Below are positions 38,952 to 49,419 of a stretch of DNA of 64,000 nucleotides, piece after piece. The notes under the pieces are model-generated. The model saw only the letters and a program-made list of their open reading frames with translations, was not told where the DNA came from and did not search any database. The DNA comes from Polyangiaceae bacterium. Lineage in GTDB: Bacteria > Myxococcota_A > Polyangia > Polyangiales > Polyangiaceae. How positions within the stretch are numbered: position 1 is the stretch's first letter; each line of letters starts with the position of its first letter. The stretch is from positions 62,001 to 126,000 of the forward strand of contig JAICUB010000007.1 of assembly GCA_025936045.1 (NCBI GenBank), read 5' to 3'. Position numbers and translations under genes: made by a program.

Positions 38952-39497
38952 ATGTTTTTTCCGCACCCCGCGTTTCGTTCGCTGGTTCGCGCCGCTGCCA
39001 CCGGAGCCGCGCTCGCGCTGCCGCTCTTCGTTTCGAACGTCGCCGTCGCGCAGCCGAAGCTCGGAATCGATCTCGGCGCCGATATTCCGAACAAGTCGGA
39101 CGGCAACAAGGACGGCTTGGGCTTCGGCTTGCGGCTCGGTCACCAGTGGAACCTCGCCATCATCAAGCTCGTTCCCGAAATCGGGTTCGACTACCATGAC
39201 TTCGGCGGCCCCGCGGACGTGACCGCGTTTCGCTTCGTGGGCGGCGGCCGCTTCGGTGTCGACCTCGGCATCGAGCCCATAGTCTTCGCCCACGCGGGCC
39301 TCGGCCATTGGTCGGCCGCGGGGACGTCGGACACGAACCTCGGCTACGACGTGGGTGCGGCGCTCGATCTCACGATCCTTCCGATCGTGTCGTTCGGCGC
39401 CCACGTCATGGAAACGGGCATCGCTGGAGGCAACGACACCGACTCGTTCAACTGGCTCGAGGTCGGGGGCCATGTCGGTTTCACGCTCGGCATCTGA
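38952..39497 (+). CDS. Outer-membrane beta-barrel-like protein
   Basis: 181 residues, ATG 38952. Signal peptide to about 34 (ATGAALALPLFVSNVAVAQ) then alternating strands with glycine and aromatic residues (GFGLRLGHQWNLAIIKLVPEIGFDYHDFG, GGGRFGVDLGIEPIVFAHAGLGHW) ending EVGGHVGFTLGI. Size and pattern suggest an eight-stranded small barrel, but the last residue is Ile rather than Phe. Function unknown. Five bases after the hypothetical membrane gene, same operon; ends convergent with the ChpT-like gene. Confidence 0.65.
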   Translation: MFFPHPAFRSLVRAAATGAALALPLFVSNVAVAQPKLGIDLGADIPNKSDGNKDGLGFGLRLGHQWNLAIIKLVPEIGFDYHDFGGPADVTAFRFVGGGRFGVDLGIEPIVFAHAGLGHWSAAGTSDTNLGYDVGAALDLTILPIVSFGAHVMETGIAGGNDTDSFNWLEVGGHVGFTLGI

Positions 39498-39528
39498 AGC
39501 GCCGCTTGCCCCGTGCGGACCCGGCCTT

Positions 39529-40260
39529 TCAACTCGAACGCGCGGGCAAATAGCGGATTTTCGCGGTGCCGGTGTCCTGAGAGACGACCTCGAGCTGCCC
39601 GCCGTTCCTGCGCACGATCGCGGAACAGACGGACAGCACCTGCAGCTCTTCGACGTTGGCCGTCTCCGGCTGCTCGGGCGGCTCGAGGCTGTCGATGCGA
39701 CCCTGAGGGGGGACGAGCCCCGGCACCGCGAGCTCGAAGGCGACACGCCCGTCGGCGCCGAGCGTGACACTGAGCTCGGCCGTCGTGCCGCGCGGCGCGA
39801 CGCGCGTCGCAAGCGAGAGCAAGCTCGTGAGCACGATGAGCGCGGACGTGCCCTCGACGCTGGCCGTGGGCACGCTGCCCGTGAGCTTCAGCGTGAGGCC
39901 GCGCACCTCGGCAATGGGCCCGTAAAGGGAGAGCGCGCCGTCGACGACGGCCCGTACGGACTCCTCTTTCGGCGCCGATTCGGGGCCCATCAAGTAGTCG
40001 ATGAGGGCCCGAATGCGCTTCGCGAGCTTCTCGACTTGCTCCTCGATTCGACGCGCATTCTCGGCGACGCTCGCCTCGGCGGGCGCCGCGCGGATCAGCG
40101 AGGCGCGGCCGGCGATGACGTGCAGCGGCGTGCCGATGAGGTGCGCGATGACCGCGGCGACGCGCGCGCTGACGGCACGGCGCTCCGCCTGCCGCAGGTC
40201 GTCCAACATCGCGAGTCGTTGCTCGGGGCTTTCACCCTCGGAAGTCTCTCCGTTACCCAT
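39529..40260 (-). CDS. Degenerate histidine kinase / histidine phosphotransferase-like protein
   Basis: 243 residues from ATG 40260 (GTG 40263 also possible). No membrane helix or sensor domain. A DHp helix pair carries AVIAHLIGTPLHVIAGRASLI, where His is kept but the following Glu of the H-box is Leu. The ATPase-like half (about 115-243) has lost its motifs: SLLSLATRV where an N-box Asn is expected, ELAVPGLV where DxGxG is expected, and ELQVLSVCSAIV in place of GLGL. It keeps the late strand NGGQLEVVS. Thus it cannot be expected to bind ATP normally; layout and size recall ChpT and Spo0B phosphotransferases. Divergent from an NtrC-type regulator with an intact receiver. Confidence 0.7.
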   Translation of the reverse strand: MGNGETSEGESPEQRLAMLDDLRQAERRAVSARVAAVIAHLIGTPLHVIAGRASLIRAAPAEASVAENARRIEEQVEKLAKRIRALIDYLMGPESAPKEESVRAVVDGALSLYGPIAEVRGLTLKLTGSVPTASVEGTSALIVLTSLLSLATRVAPRGTTAELSVTLGADGRVAFELAVPGLVPPQGRIDSLEPPEQPETANVEELQVLSVCSAIVRRNGGQLEVVSQDTGTAKIRYLPARSS

Positions 40261-40325
40261 CACTGACCACCAACGCTCAGTCTCTCATCCATCGGCCTAT
40301 TAGCCGGAGCGAGGCACGAAATTGC

Positions 40326-40356
40326 GACAATTTGCCTCGAGATGTCGCAAATTGTC
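40326..40356. promoter_or_regulatory. Inverted repeat GACAATTTGC-N11-GCAAATTGTC in divergent promoter region
   Basis: A perfect 10-bp inverted repeat with an 11-base spacer, half-site centres 21 bases apart (two helical turns), about 90-115 bases before the activator gene. This is the usual place and form of an enhancer or operator for an NtrC-type regulator; autoregulation is inferred. Confidence 0.5.
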
Positions 40357-40412
40357 TCAGTGGGACTTCCGAAAATCCTAGTCATTTCGCGACGTAGCAG
40401 GACGGGGCAGGT

Positions 40413-40429
40413 AGGCACACACCGTGCAT
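40413..40429 (+). promoter_or_regulatory. Candidate sigma-54 promoter of the NtrC-type activator
   Basis: AGGCACACACCGTGCAT has GG and GC at the -24/-12 spacing of the sigma-54 consensus (TGGCAC-N5-TTGCA). Predicted initiation is only about five bases before ATG 40443, which is uncomfortable unless translation starts later (TTG about 40497). Confidence 0.35.
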
Positions 40430-40442
40430 CGGTCGGGGCCCG

Positions 40443-41855
<1,413 letters not shown>

Positions 41856-41879
41856 GCACGAACGTCCGCAAAACTCGCT

Positions 41880-41920
41880 CGACGGTCCCCGGGTCTCACC
41901 TCGGGGGCCGTCGCGTTTTG
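41880..41920. terminator. Bidirectional intrinsic terminator after activator and tamB
   Basis: CGACGGTCCCCG (41880-41891) pairs with CGGGGGCCGTCG (41902-41913) with one G-U pair, followed by CGTTTTG. The upstream side holds CAAAACTCG, so the minus strand also has a T-run after the stem; it can end both convergent transcripts. Confidence 0.75.
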
Positions 41921-41926
41921 TCGTGG

Positions 41927-44900
41927 TCAGTAGTGTCGCCTCCATACCAGATCGAGGGCGGAAGCGCCGCGATCGCCGAACATCGCCGACAGCACCCAGT
42001 AGCGCTTGAGCCGAAGCTCGAGCGTCACGAACGTACGGTCGGGACTCGTGCCGGGCGGCGGTTCGCCGACGGCGCGAGTCAGGCGCGCGGAGACGAACTT
42101 GTTGACGGGCACCATCAGCTCCGGCCGTGAATCGCCGGTGCTCGTGTCGATGCGCGCTTGAATGTCGAGGTGCGTGAAATCGGAGAGCGCGCGATTGATG
42201 CCCTTCGTGGCCGTACCGCCCGCGACGCCGACCGCGCTCGTCGCGGTGTCGCCCGAGCCCGAGCTCACCGAGCCCTCCGGTGTACCGAAGAGAATGAGAT
42301 TGAAGATTTCCTCTTGGGAAAGCGGCGGCTCGGCGCGAAGGTTGAGGCTGCCCTTCTTCGCCGTGCCCGTGTAAGTCGCGTAGACGGCGTAGCCGGCGGG
42401 AGCGTCCCAACGCGCCGTCGCGGAGACGGTCGGGTTCGACGGATCCCCGCCGGTGAAGGTGACGGTGCCGCTCTCGATCTCGAAGCGCTTGCCGGAAACG
42501 TCGAGCGTTCCACCTTTGACGCTGATTTGCCCCGTCACGTCGGTCTTGTCCGCGACGTGCACCTGAATTTTTCCGGTGACCTCGGCGGTGACGAGGTCGC
42601 CCTTCTTGACCGACACTTGTTTGCCGAGCTCGACGGTAAGATCGAGCGGCGTCGGGTTCTCCGAGGGTTTGGCCAGAGGCTGAACGGGGAGCGCTACGAA
42701 CTTGGCGTCCGAACGGCGGAAGCCGACGCGCACCTGTTCGTCGGGAGCGAGATCCTGCACGTCTGCGCCCCCGGAGTCGGGCACGAACAGGTGAAGTTCG
42801 GGTATTTTGATCGCGACTTCCGTCTTGTCGGGGTGGCTCACGATGCGCGTCTCGACGTGCCCCCACGCGTCACCGATGGCGACGCCCTGCACGGTGAGCG
42901 GCAGCTTCTTGTTCTTCGGAATGTCGAGCTCGGCCGTCGCTTGCTTGAGGGCCAAGTGTTGGTCGACCTCGATGCGAGCGTTGCCGTGAACGGCGCCCGT
43001 GACGCCGTGCGCCGAGAGGTCGCGCATGACGAGCTGTGTGGGCTCGACGTCGATCTTGGCATTGATGTCGTCGAAGCGCTGGCCGATGGCCGGGAGCTGA
43101 ACCACGCCTTCCGTCAACTGCCCCTTGCCTCTGAGCTGGACGTTGCCGCCGTCGACGGTCGCCGAGAGCTCGGCGTTCAGCTTGCCGTCGAGCTCGTTCA
43201 CGGCGCTGCCGAGCAGGGGCTCGAGCGTGGCGAGTCGGAAATCGCGCGCGGCGAGCGACGCGCGAATGGCGCCCTCGAGACTCGGTGCGCCGCCCACGGG
43301 CCAACGCATGCCGGAGTCGAGCTTGGCGTCGAGCGAGCCGCTCTTGCCGCGCACGACGACGGCCGCCCCCACCTTCGAGGGCGTCGCGCTGAGCGCGATG
43401 TTCACGCGATCCATCGCAGCTTGGCCGACACGCAGCGGGTGCGCCGCGAAATCGGCCGACAGCACGCGCTTGTCGGCGCCGTACTCCACGTGCGCCGTGC
43501 CCGAGACCGTGCCTTCCACTTGGCGGTTTTTCAGCGCCGGGATGGTCTCGAGGTCTAGATCGGCGAGCAGCACGTCGGCCTTCAGCTTGAGGCGGCGTCG
43601 TTCTTCCGGGCTCGTCGCGGCGAGGAGCGCGTCGCCGTCCCACGAAGCCCGCACGTCCACCGCTTTCTCCTTCTCGTGTTGAGCGATGATTTCGAGCTTG
43701 CCGCCGCTCTGCGCATATTCCGTATGCGCAATGACGGTCGCGGTCGGATGGTGCTCACCGGCGAGTCGCTCACTCAAGCTTGCAAGTCGCGACGCACGCG
43801 CGTCGAGCACGAGGTGCGGATGCGCAATGGAGCCGTCGAACGTAGCGTCACCGCCGACGGTGCCGCGCATGGACAGCGGGCGAATGGCCGCCGGCAATAG
43901 GCGGAGCTTCCGCGCCGGGACGGAAGCCTTCACGTCGAGCGGCGCGTTGCGCAGGCCGGCAACGACGGCCTTGATGTTTTGATCGAGCCATGGGCCGGCG
44001 CTCGCGTCCACGTGGAGGAGCGTGCCGTGCTCGTCGTAGAGGTCGCCGAGCACCGCAAGCCGCGGATTCTGCTCGTCGAGTCCGAGCGTGAGACCCACGT
44101 CGAGTCCACGGTAGACGGTCGGCGCTGCCGCGATCGCCTGGGCGGGCGTGTCGATGTTCTGGCGAAGCTCGCGCCGGCCGACGAGCACCAGATCGTGCGT
44201 CCGCACGCGCGCCTTGAGCTCCGGAAATGCGTCGACGTTCTCGCGATCGTAGGCGAGGTCGATATCCACGCTGCCTTTCGCGTCTTCGACGGGGATCGCC
44301 GGGAACGCCCCGATGAGCGGGCTCATGCACGTGAGGTCGAGCTTGCCGGATACCCGCACGCGGCCGGCCGGCGCCCACGATTTGCCGCTCCCGAGCTCCG
44401 TCGGAACGATGTCGTCGATGCCGACGACTATCTTGGCGCCTCGGACGAGCTCGGTCTCGACCATGCCCGATACGGCGCCCGTCTTCGCGAGCTCGAGGTC
44501 CAATGAGGCCCAGCCGCCCGTGACGCGACCGTAGCCGATGTCCGTCACCGTGCCCTTGATGCTGCCCTCCCCGCGCGCACGCGTATCGCCGGTAAAGCGC
44601 GCGTCCAGCGAGGCGTGGGCACTCTTGATCGGGCTCGAGACCCCCGCAAGGCGGAGGAAGCGTTCGAGCTCGAGCTCGTGCGTCTCGACGTCTCCGTCGA
44701 GTTGCCCGCGACGCAGGCGCAACGAACCCGCGGCGTGTCCCGCGCCGTCGAGCACGAAGCGCTCCACGGCGAGGTCGCCTCCCGCGACGTTCACGCGCTC
44801 CGCGGACAGCGCAATGGCGCCGTCCCGATCACTGAAGGCAGCTGACGGACCGACGAGCTCGAACGCACCTTGCGCGGACTTGACCTCGGCATGGGCGCTC

Positions 44901-46573
44901 AGGCCCTGGTGCTCGGGAGCTTCGAGGCGGACCCCGACCATGACGTCGGCGGGGGTCCCCGCCGCGCGAACGTGCGCTGCATCGAACGTTCGACCCAAAG
45001 CCTGCAATTTGAGTGCGGCAACGTCCGCGGTGAAGTCGAGCCGCGCAACGCTGCCCTGCGCCGTGAGCTTTGCTTTGAGCCGGCCGGTCCGGACCGCGGA
45101 GTGCTCGAGCCCTTGCAGGTCCACGCTGGCAGTGGCGTCAACGGCGTTGCTCGGCCAACCGAAAAGGGCCCGCGCATCGACGGTTCCGCGCGTCCGCACA
45201 CCTGCGAGGTGCTCGAGGCGCGGCGGGTCGGCGAGCTTGGTTCTAAGGCTGGCGTCAACCTGCCCGCGCGCGCTTTCATTCGTGATCCGGTAGGAAATAG
45301 TCGTGTCGATACCGGATTCATTCAGGCTCGCCTCACCCTCGACGCGCGCATTCGAGCCCTTACCTCCCGCGGTGCCGTGGGTCGCGAAGCGTGGCAGCGT
45401 CTGCCCGCTCACGACGGCGCTCGGAAGCGCAAGCTCGTAGCTCCCCTGCCAGCGCCCCGCGTTCATCTTCGCGTCGAGCGTCGCATTGGCATCGACGCGC
45501 GTCTCCGGAGCCGTGGGCGCAATGGCTGCCGCGTTCAGGCGATTCACCTCGAGCTTGAGAGCGGCGTGTTGGGGCTCGGTGACGCCGGCCGTCCCGGAGG
45601 CCCGGAGGGAACCGACTTGCTCGCCCTGTATTTCCGCGTTCACGGCGAGCCCGTCGAGCGGACCCACCACGTGGGCCGCCGCGCTGACCGTCCCTTTCAA
45701 CGCAAGCTCGGGGGCAAACCGCGCGAGCGTCGCGGCGTCCACCGACGGCAACGAGACGTCGGCGTCGACGCGTTGTTTCTCGAAGGCGCCCTTCGCGTCG
45801 AGGTCGGTACCGGCGACAGTGCCGTGGTATTCGCCCGTCACGTCGGGCGGCGCGTTGCCGGCCGGCAAGAGGGCCGTCGCCTTGAGCGAGCCGTGCGGGT
45901 TCAACGGCGCGAACCGCGCATCGAGCTTGACGTGTTCGAGGTCGACGCGCATCGCATTCGCGTCCATCACGAAGGAAGCGGCGAGTCGCGAGAGGTCGGT
46001 ATCGATCCACGGCGTGGACGCGAGCGCGCCGTGCACCCAAACGTGGTCGAGTACGATGCGCCGGAGCTCCACGCGCGGTGACGGCTTCGAGCTCGCACTG
46101 GGCGGGCTCGGGGTGCGCGGTTCGAATGCCCGGGCGAGGGTAGGCGAGCCGTGACCGTCGTCGATCAGACGTATTTCGCCGTGTTTCAGTGTCAGCCGAT
46201 CGATACCGATGAGGTTCGGAGAGCCGCCACCCCGTACGACGCCGACAATCAAACTGGGCACGTTCAGATCGACCTCGGCGTTCTCGAAGCGAACGACGGT
46301 GCGCCCGCTCGGATCGTCGATACTCCCGCTCAGCCGCACACCGCCGAGGTCGATGCGAGCGAGCTCACGCAGGTGGATGCGACCGCGGAAGGTGCCGGCC
46401 AGCGCCGAATCGACCCGTTTGGTCACGAATGCGCGCACCGACGCGATGCGCAACGCGGCCAGCGCGAGAATGGGTACAGCCACGATGAACACGAGGAGCG
46501 CCACGAGCGACCGCACGACGATGCGTGCGACGCGACGCGAGCGCTTCAGGCGCGGCCGACGCAGCTGGTCCAT
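41927..46573 (-). CDS. tamB: TamB/YtfN-family translocation-assembly protein
   Basis: 1548 residues, ATG 46573, directly after the tamA stop. One N-terminal membrane anchor (VARIVVRSLVALLVFIVAVPILALAALRI), then a very long beta-rich region (AsmA/TamB groove) of alternating short strands, and the C-terminal DUF490 part: GGTLDVSGKRFEIESGTVTFTGG, PPLSQEEIFNLILFG and a last strand ALDLVWRRHY that may dock on the barrel partner. It should span the periplasm and help move lipids or outer-membrane proteins with TamA. Length fits the family (1,200-1,600). Confidence 0.92.
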   Translation of the reverse strand: MDQLRRPRLKRSRRVARIVVRSLVALLVFIVAVPILALAALRIASVRAFVTKRVDSALAGTFRGRIHLRELARIDLGGVRLSGSIDDPSGRTVVRFENAEVDLNVPSLIVGVVRGGGSPNLIGIDRLTLKHGEIRLIDDGHGSPTLARAFEPRTPSPPSASSKPSPRVELRRIVLDHVWVHGALASTPWIDTDLSRLAASFVMDANAMRVDLEHVKLDARFAPLNPHGSLKATALLPAGNAPPDVTGEYHGTVAGTDLDAKGAFEKQRVDADVSLPSVDAATLARFAPELALKGTVSAAAHVVGPLDGLAVNAEIQGEQVGSLRASGTAGVTEPQHAALKLEVNRLNAAAIAPTAPETRVDANATLDAKMNAGRWQGSYELALPSAVVSGQTLPRFATHGTAGGKGSNARVEGEASLNESGIDTTISYRITNESARGQVDASLRTKLADPPRLEHLAGVRTRGTVDARALFGWPSNAVDATASVDLQGLEHSAVRTGRLKAKLTAQGSVARLDFTADVAALKLQALGRTFDAAHVRAAGTPADVMVGVRLEAPEHQGLSAHAEVKSAQGAFELVGPSAAFSDRDGAIALSAERVNVAGGDLAVERFVLDGAGHAAGSLRLRRGQLDGDVETHELELERFLRLAGVSSPIKSAHASLDARFTGDTRARGEGSIKGTVTDIGYGRVTGGWASLDLELAKTGAVSGMVETELVRGAKIVVGIDDIVPTELGSGKSWAPAGRVRVSGKLDLTCMSPLIGAFPAIPVEDAKGSVDIDLAYDRENVDAFPELKARVRTHDLVLVGRRELRQNIDTPAQAIAAAPTVYRGLDVGLTLGLDEQNPRLAVLGDLYDEHGTLLHVDASAGPWLDQNIKAVVAGLRNAPLDVKASVPARKLRLLPAAIRPLSMRGTVGGDATFDGSIAHPHLVLDARASRLASLSERLAGEHHPTATVIAHTEYAQSGGKLEIIAQHEKEKAVDVRASWDGDALLAATSPEERRRLKLKADVLLADLDLETIPALKNRQVEGTVSGTAHVEYGADKRVLSADFAAHPLRVGQAAMDRVNIALSATPSKVGAAVVVRGKSGSLDAKLDSGMRWPVGGAPSLEGAIRASLAARDFRLATLEPLLGSAVNELDGKLNAELSATVDGGNVQLRGKGQLTEGVVQLPAIGQRFDDINAKIDVEPTQLVMRDLSAHGVTGAVHGNARIEVDQHLALKQATAELDIPKNKKLPLTVQGVAIGDAWGHVETRIVSHPDKTEVAIKIPELHLFVPDSGGADVQDLAPDEQVRVGFRRSDAKFVALPVQPLAKPSENPTPLDLTVELGKQVSVKKGDLVTAEVTGKIQVHVADKTDVTGQISVKGGTLDVSGKRFEIESGTVTFTGGDPSNPTVSATARWDAPAGYAVYATYTGTAKKGSLNLRAEPPLSQEEIFNLILFGTPEGSVSSGSGDTATSAVGVAGGTATKGINRALSDFTHLDIQARIDTSTGDSRPELMVPVNKFVSARLTRAVGEPPPGTSPDRTFVTLELRLKRYWVLSAMFGDRGASALDLVWRRHY

Positions 46574-48763
46574 TCAAAAGGCCTCTCCGATCCCGAAGGA
46601 GAGCGCGGCAGGAATGCCCAGGATCCTTTCGGGGTCGCCCTCGTCGGGTGCGTTGGCCGGCGCCTGAAGCCCGGGAATGCGATAGCCGGCATCGAGGCGC
46701 ACGGGACCGACCGGCGTGTCGTACCGGAAGCCGATGCCCGCGCTCAGGTGCGGTCGATTGAAGCGGAACACGAGCTGCTTCGGAGCAACGTCCGCGCCAT
46801 CCACGAAAACGGCTCCGGTGAGCGGCCCCGCGATCGGGTAGCGGAGCTCCACGCTGCTTTCCCACTGGGTAAAACCGCCAAGAGGCAGGTCGCACGCGCT
46901 CTCCTGGGTCGGCGTGTTGGTGCAGGACTGACCTTGGACCGACGCCGTGACCCCCGGCGCATAAAACGGCACGAGGCCGTGCGGGCCGATCTCACGCATG
47001 CCGTAGCCCCGGTTCGAGCCGGGCCCGCCGGAAAAATACCCGCGGAGAAACATGATCTCCGAATCCTTCACCCACTGCCTGCGGGAGACGCCGCCCGAGG
47101 TGCGGTTGAGCGAATTCGGCTCGATCGTTTCGCCGTAATTTTGTGGGAAGAGCAGCCCGATGCTGCCTCGCACCGCGAGCGTGAGCTTCTTGCCCAACGG
47201 AATGTAACCCCGCGCATCGGGCGTGAGCTTCACGTCGCGCGCCTGGCCGCCGAGACCCGCCACCTCGACGTCCGCGCGCAGCGCGACGCCCTCGTGCGGT
47301 CGCAGGCGCTTGTCGGTGAGCTCGAGGTCGAGCTGCAGCTCCGGGTACGACACGAGCACCGACGTGAGATCGGGGTCGAGGTCGCCCGCATAGGTGAACG
47401 GCGAGTTTTGCTGGAGGTTTTCGCTGAGAGCGGCGTTCAGCTTCTTGTAGTTCCGCTCGAGACCGACACTACCTCGAAGCTCGCGATAGCCGATGATTGG
47501 GGCTCCGCGGGGCAGCTCGGCGCTGAGGAGCAGCGGATAGATGCTCGCCTGCGTGCGCACGACGCCGGTCGTGCGCGCTTCCAAAAAGCCCGGTTGACGA
47601 AACTCGGCGCGGAGGCGCCCTTGCGGCAGCAAACGACGCGGCGGTTTCAGTGTCGGTAAGTGGGTCGGGTAAAGGACGACGCCCGGCACCGCTTCGACGA
47701 TAAAACTGCGAAATCCACCGAGAAAATTGCGATTCTCCCAGCCGGCTGTGAGGTGCACGTCGGACTTGAGCGAGTCGAGCTCCACGCCGCCGCCGAGCCT
47801 GACACTGCGAAGCTTCGTGACCTCGACCTTCACGAGCAGGGGCATCACGTCCGGCGGCTCGGTGCCCGGGGGGACGTCCGGCTTGATCACGACCGCGCTG
47901 AAGACCCCGAGATCCAGCACGGCCTGACGCGCGGCCTCGAGCTTACTCAACGAATACGGCTCCCCGGGCGTGAGATCGAGCGCACGCCGCACCGGACCCT
48001 CCGGGATCTTGCCGAGCCCTTCGATGCGCACGGCACCGAGCCGCGCGGGGCGGCCCGGCTCGACCCAAAAACCGACGCTCGCCACGTGGCGGGGCAAGTC
48101 TACGTCGGCCGCGCCTCGAACCTGCGCCGTCGCGTAGCCGTTGTCCCCGAGCAGCCGCGCGATCTCGTCTTCGACCCCGTGCAGGCGCTCCTCCTCGAGT
48201 GGACGACCGAGTCGCATGCGCTTCTTCGCGAACTCCTGAGCGTCTGCGCGGAGCGCGGGCGGCAGCGCTTCGACGCCGTGCAGATCCACGCGGCCGACGA
48301 GAACCGGCGGCCCCTCCTCGACTACGACTTGAACGCGCACGTGCCGGCCCGATTGGTAGACGCGCGCCACGCGCACCCGCGCTTGGTAGTAGCCCTTCGC
48401 CCGGTAGTAACGCTCTACGCGCTCGAGATCCCGCTCGAGTACGTAGCGATCGAACACCTCGTACTCGTCGAAGACGCCTTCGATGACGCCCGCGAACTTC
48501 TGCGTCTCGCGGCTCGCCATGTGATCTTTGAGCTCGTCGTCGTCGAGCTTTTTATTTCCGACGAAGTCGATGCTGTCGAGCGCGTAGCGCTGCTGAGGGA
48601 TTTTGGCGCAGCCGAAGGCAAGCACGGCGAAGAGCAGCGCGACGAGCGCGAGCGGGGCCGAGCCGGCGCGATTCCTGCTCGGTGGTCGCAGATGCGACCG
48701 CTGCTCATGACTTATGGCCTTTGCGCCGCCGCCTGCGGTGCGAGCTTGCCCCAACCGCGACAA
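46574..48763 (-). CDS. tamA: TamA-like Omp85 protein with apparent lipoprotein signal
   Basis: About 729 residues if TTG 48763 (AGGAG seven bases upstream) is used; no in-frame ATG lies near. A CTG at 48691 would give a clean signal, RPPSRNRAGSAPLALVALLF, ending in lipobox LAFGC. Three POTRA-like repeats (about 70-330; e.g. GVEALPPALRADAQEFAKKR, IEGLGKIPEGPVRRALDLTPG) lead to a 16-strand barrel with the Omp85 signature GIGFRYDTPVGPVRLDAGY near the end. The next gene is tamB, with stop and start touching. Classical TamA is not lipidated; Bacteroidetes TamL is, so this may be TamL-like (inference). The start region overlaps the divergent gene at 48692. Confidence 0.85.
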   Translation of the reverse strand: MSRLGQARTAGGGAKAISHEQRSHLRPPSRNRAGSAPLALVALLFAVLAFGCAKIPQQRYALDSIDFVGNKKLDDDELKDHMASRETQKFAGVIEGVFDEYEVFDRYVLERDLERVERYYRAKGYYQARVRVARVYQSGRHVRVQVVVEEGPPVLVGRVDLHGVEALPPALRADAQEFAKKRMRLGRPLEEERLHGVEDEIARLLGDNGYATAQVRGAADVDLPRHVASVGFWVEPGRPARLGAVRIEGLGKIPEGPVRRALDLTPGEPYSLSKLEAARQAVLDLGVFSAVVIKPDVPPGTEPPDVMPLLVKVEVTKLRSVRLGGGVELDSLKSDVHLTAGWENRNFLGGFRSFIVEAVPGVVLYPTHLPTLKPPRRLLPQGRLRAEFRQPGFLEARTTGVVRTQASIYPLLLSAELPRGAPIIGYRELRGSVGLERNYKKLNAALSENLQQNSPFTYAGDLDPDLTSVLVSYPELQLDLELTDKRLRPHEGVALRADVEVAGLGGQARDVKLTPDARGYIPLGKKLTLAVRGSIGLLFPQNYGETIEPNSLNRTSGGVSRRQWVKDSEIMFLRGYFSGGPGSNRGYGMREIGPHGLVPFYAPGVTASVQGQSCTNTPTQESACDLPLGGFTQWESSVELRYPIAGPLTGAVFVDGADVAPKQLVFRFNRPHLSAGIGFRYDTPVGPVRLDAGYRIPGLQAPANAPDEGDPERILGIPAALSFGIGEAF

Positions 48764-49108
48764 GCCGCCTCTCCTGCCGACTCGTTCATCGAGGTCCCCT
48801 ACCCGCCGCCGGCCGCGCTGTCCGAGCTCGTGCCCGAGCGGCCGGCGCGAAAGGACCTCGTGTTCCAAGACGGCGGTTGGACCTGGCGCGGGCGCTACTT
48901 CGTTTGGCGCCGCGGCGGCTGGGTCGCGCCCGCGCCGGGCACGCGCTTCTGCCCCTGGTCGTTTCACTATCTCGACGACGGCCGCGCGCTGTTCTCGCCG
49001 AGTCACTGGATCGACGCGCAGGGCCTGGCGACGAGGCCCCCGGTCATATTGGTGCCGGCGGTGACGCCGCCGAACGAGGTCACGGCCGAGTTTCAGAGCG
49101 GACGCTGA
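48692..49108 (+). CDS. Putative lipoprotein with Trp/Tyr-rich surface motif
   Basis: 138 residues from ATG 48692; ATG 48707 is a second choice. Short signal with lipobox CAAAC, then a Pro-rich linker (VPYPPPAALSELVPERP) and DGGWTWRGRYFVWRRGGWV, the Trp/Tyr/Gly pattern of YXWGxW repeat proteins often seen in myxobacterial envelopes. The C-terminal part (PWSFHYLDDGRALFSPSHWID) repeats aromatic residues. Function unknown. It overlaps the start region of tamA on the opposite strand if that gene uses TTG 48763. Confidence 0.6.
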   Translation: MRPLLMTYGLCAAACGASLPQPRQAASPADSFIEVPYPPPAALSELVPERPARKDLVFQDGGWTWRGRYFVWRRGGWVAPAPGTRFCPWSFHYLDDGRALFSPSHWIDAQGLATRPPVILVPAVTPPNEVTAEFQSGR

Positions 49109-49152
49109 TCGCCTGGAGCCGCGCCGGTTCATCTTCCACGACGGCCGGGCGG

Positions 49153-49419
49153 TCAGGCGTTCTTCGGCGAATGTGCTGGCGGATCACTCGCGGGGAAAGA
49201 TTCCCAGGACGCTTCGTCGACCGGGTCGACCGGAGGCTGCGGGGCCAACGGAGGCTGGCGTTGCCTGGCCGACTGGAGGTTTTGCCCCGCTTTACGGCGG
49301 AGCAGCTGGCGCGCGTGCTCGAGCGGCGTCTTACCCGTGAGGGCGCGCACGAGAAAATGGGCGCCGCACACGAGAACGGTTGCGCCCAATGCCCTGCCGA
49401 GAACCCGTGCGCCGCTCAT
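49153..49419 (-). CDS. Small membrane protein with ESFPASDPP motif
   Basis: 88 residues, ATG 49419. One hydrophobic segment (VLGRALGATVLVCGAHFLV), a basic/Gln-rich linker, and a C-terminal DEASWESFPASDPPAH motif. That last motif recurs, from memory, at the ends of many small proteobacterial proteins of unknown role. It is located between the TamA-neighbour gene and the glucan synthase, on the latter's strand but about 180 bases downstream of its stop. No enzyme signature. Function unknown. Confidence 0.62.
   Translation of the reverse strand: MSGARVLGRALGATVLVCGAHFLVRALTGKTPLEHARQLLRRKAGQNLQSARQRQPPLAPQPPVDPVDEASWESFPASDPPAHSPKNA

Noticed and set aside
46151..47659. Long open frame antisense to tamB and tamA (about 500 codons)
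   Set aside because: Typical GC-rich shadow frame: Arg/His/Asp-rich product without domain, opposite to conserved genes.
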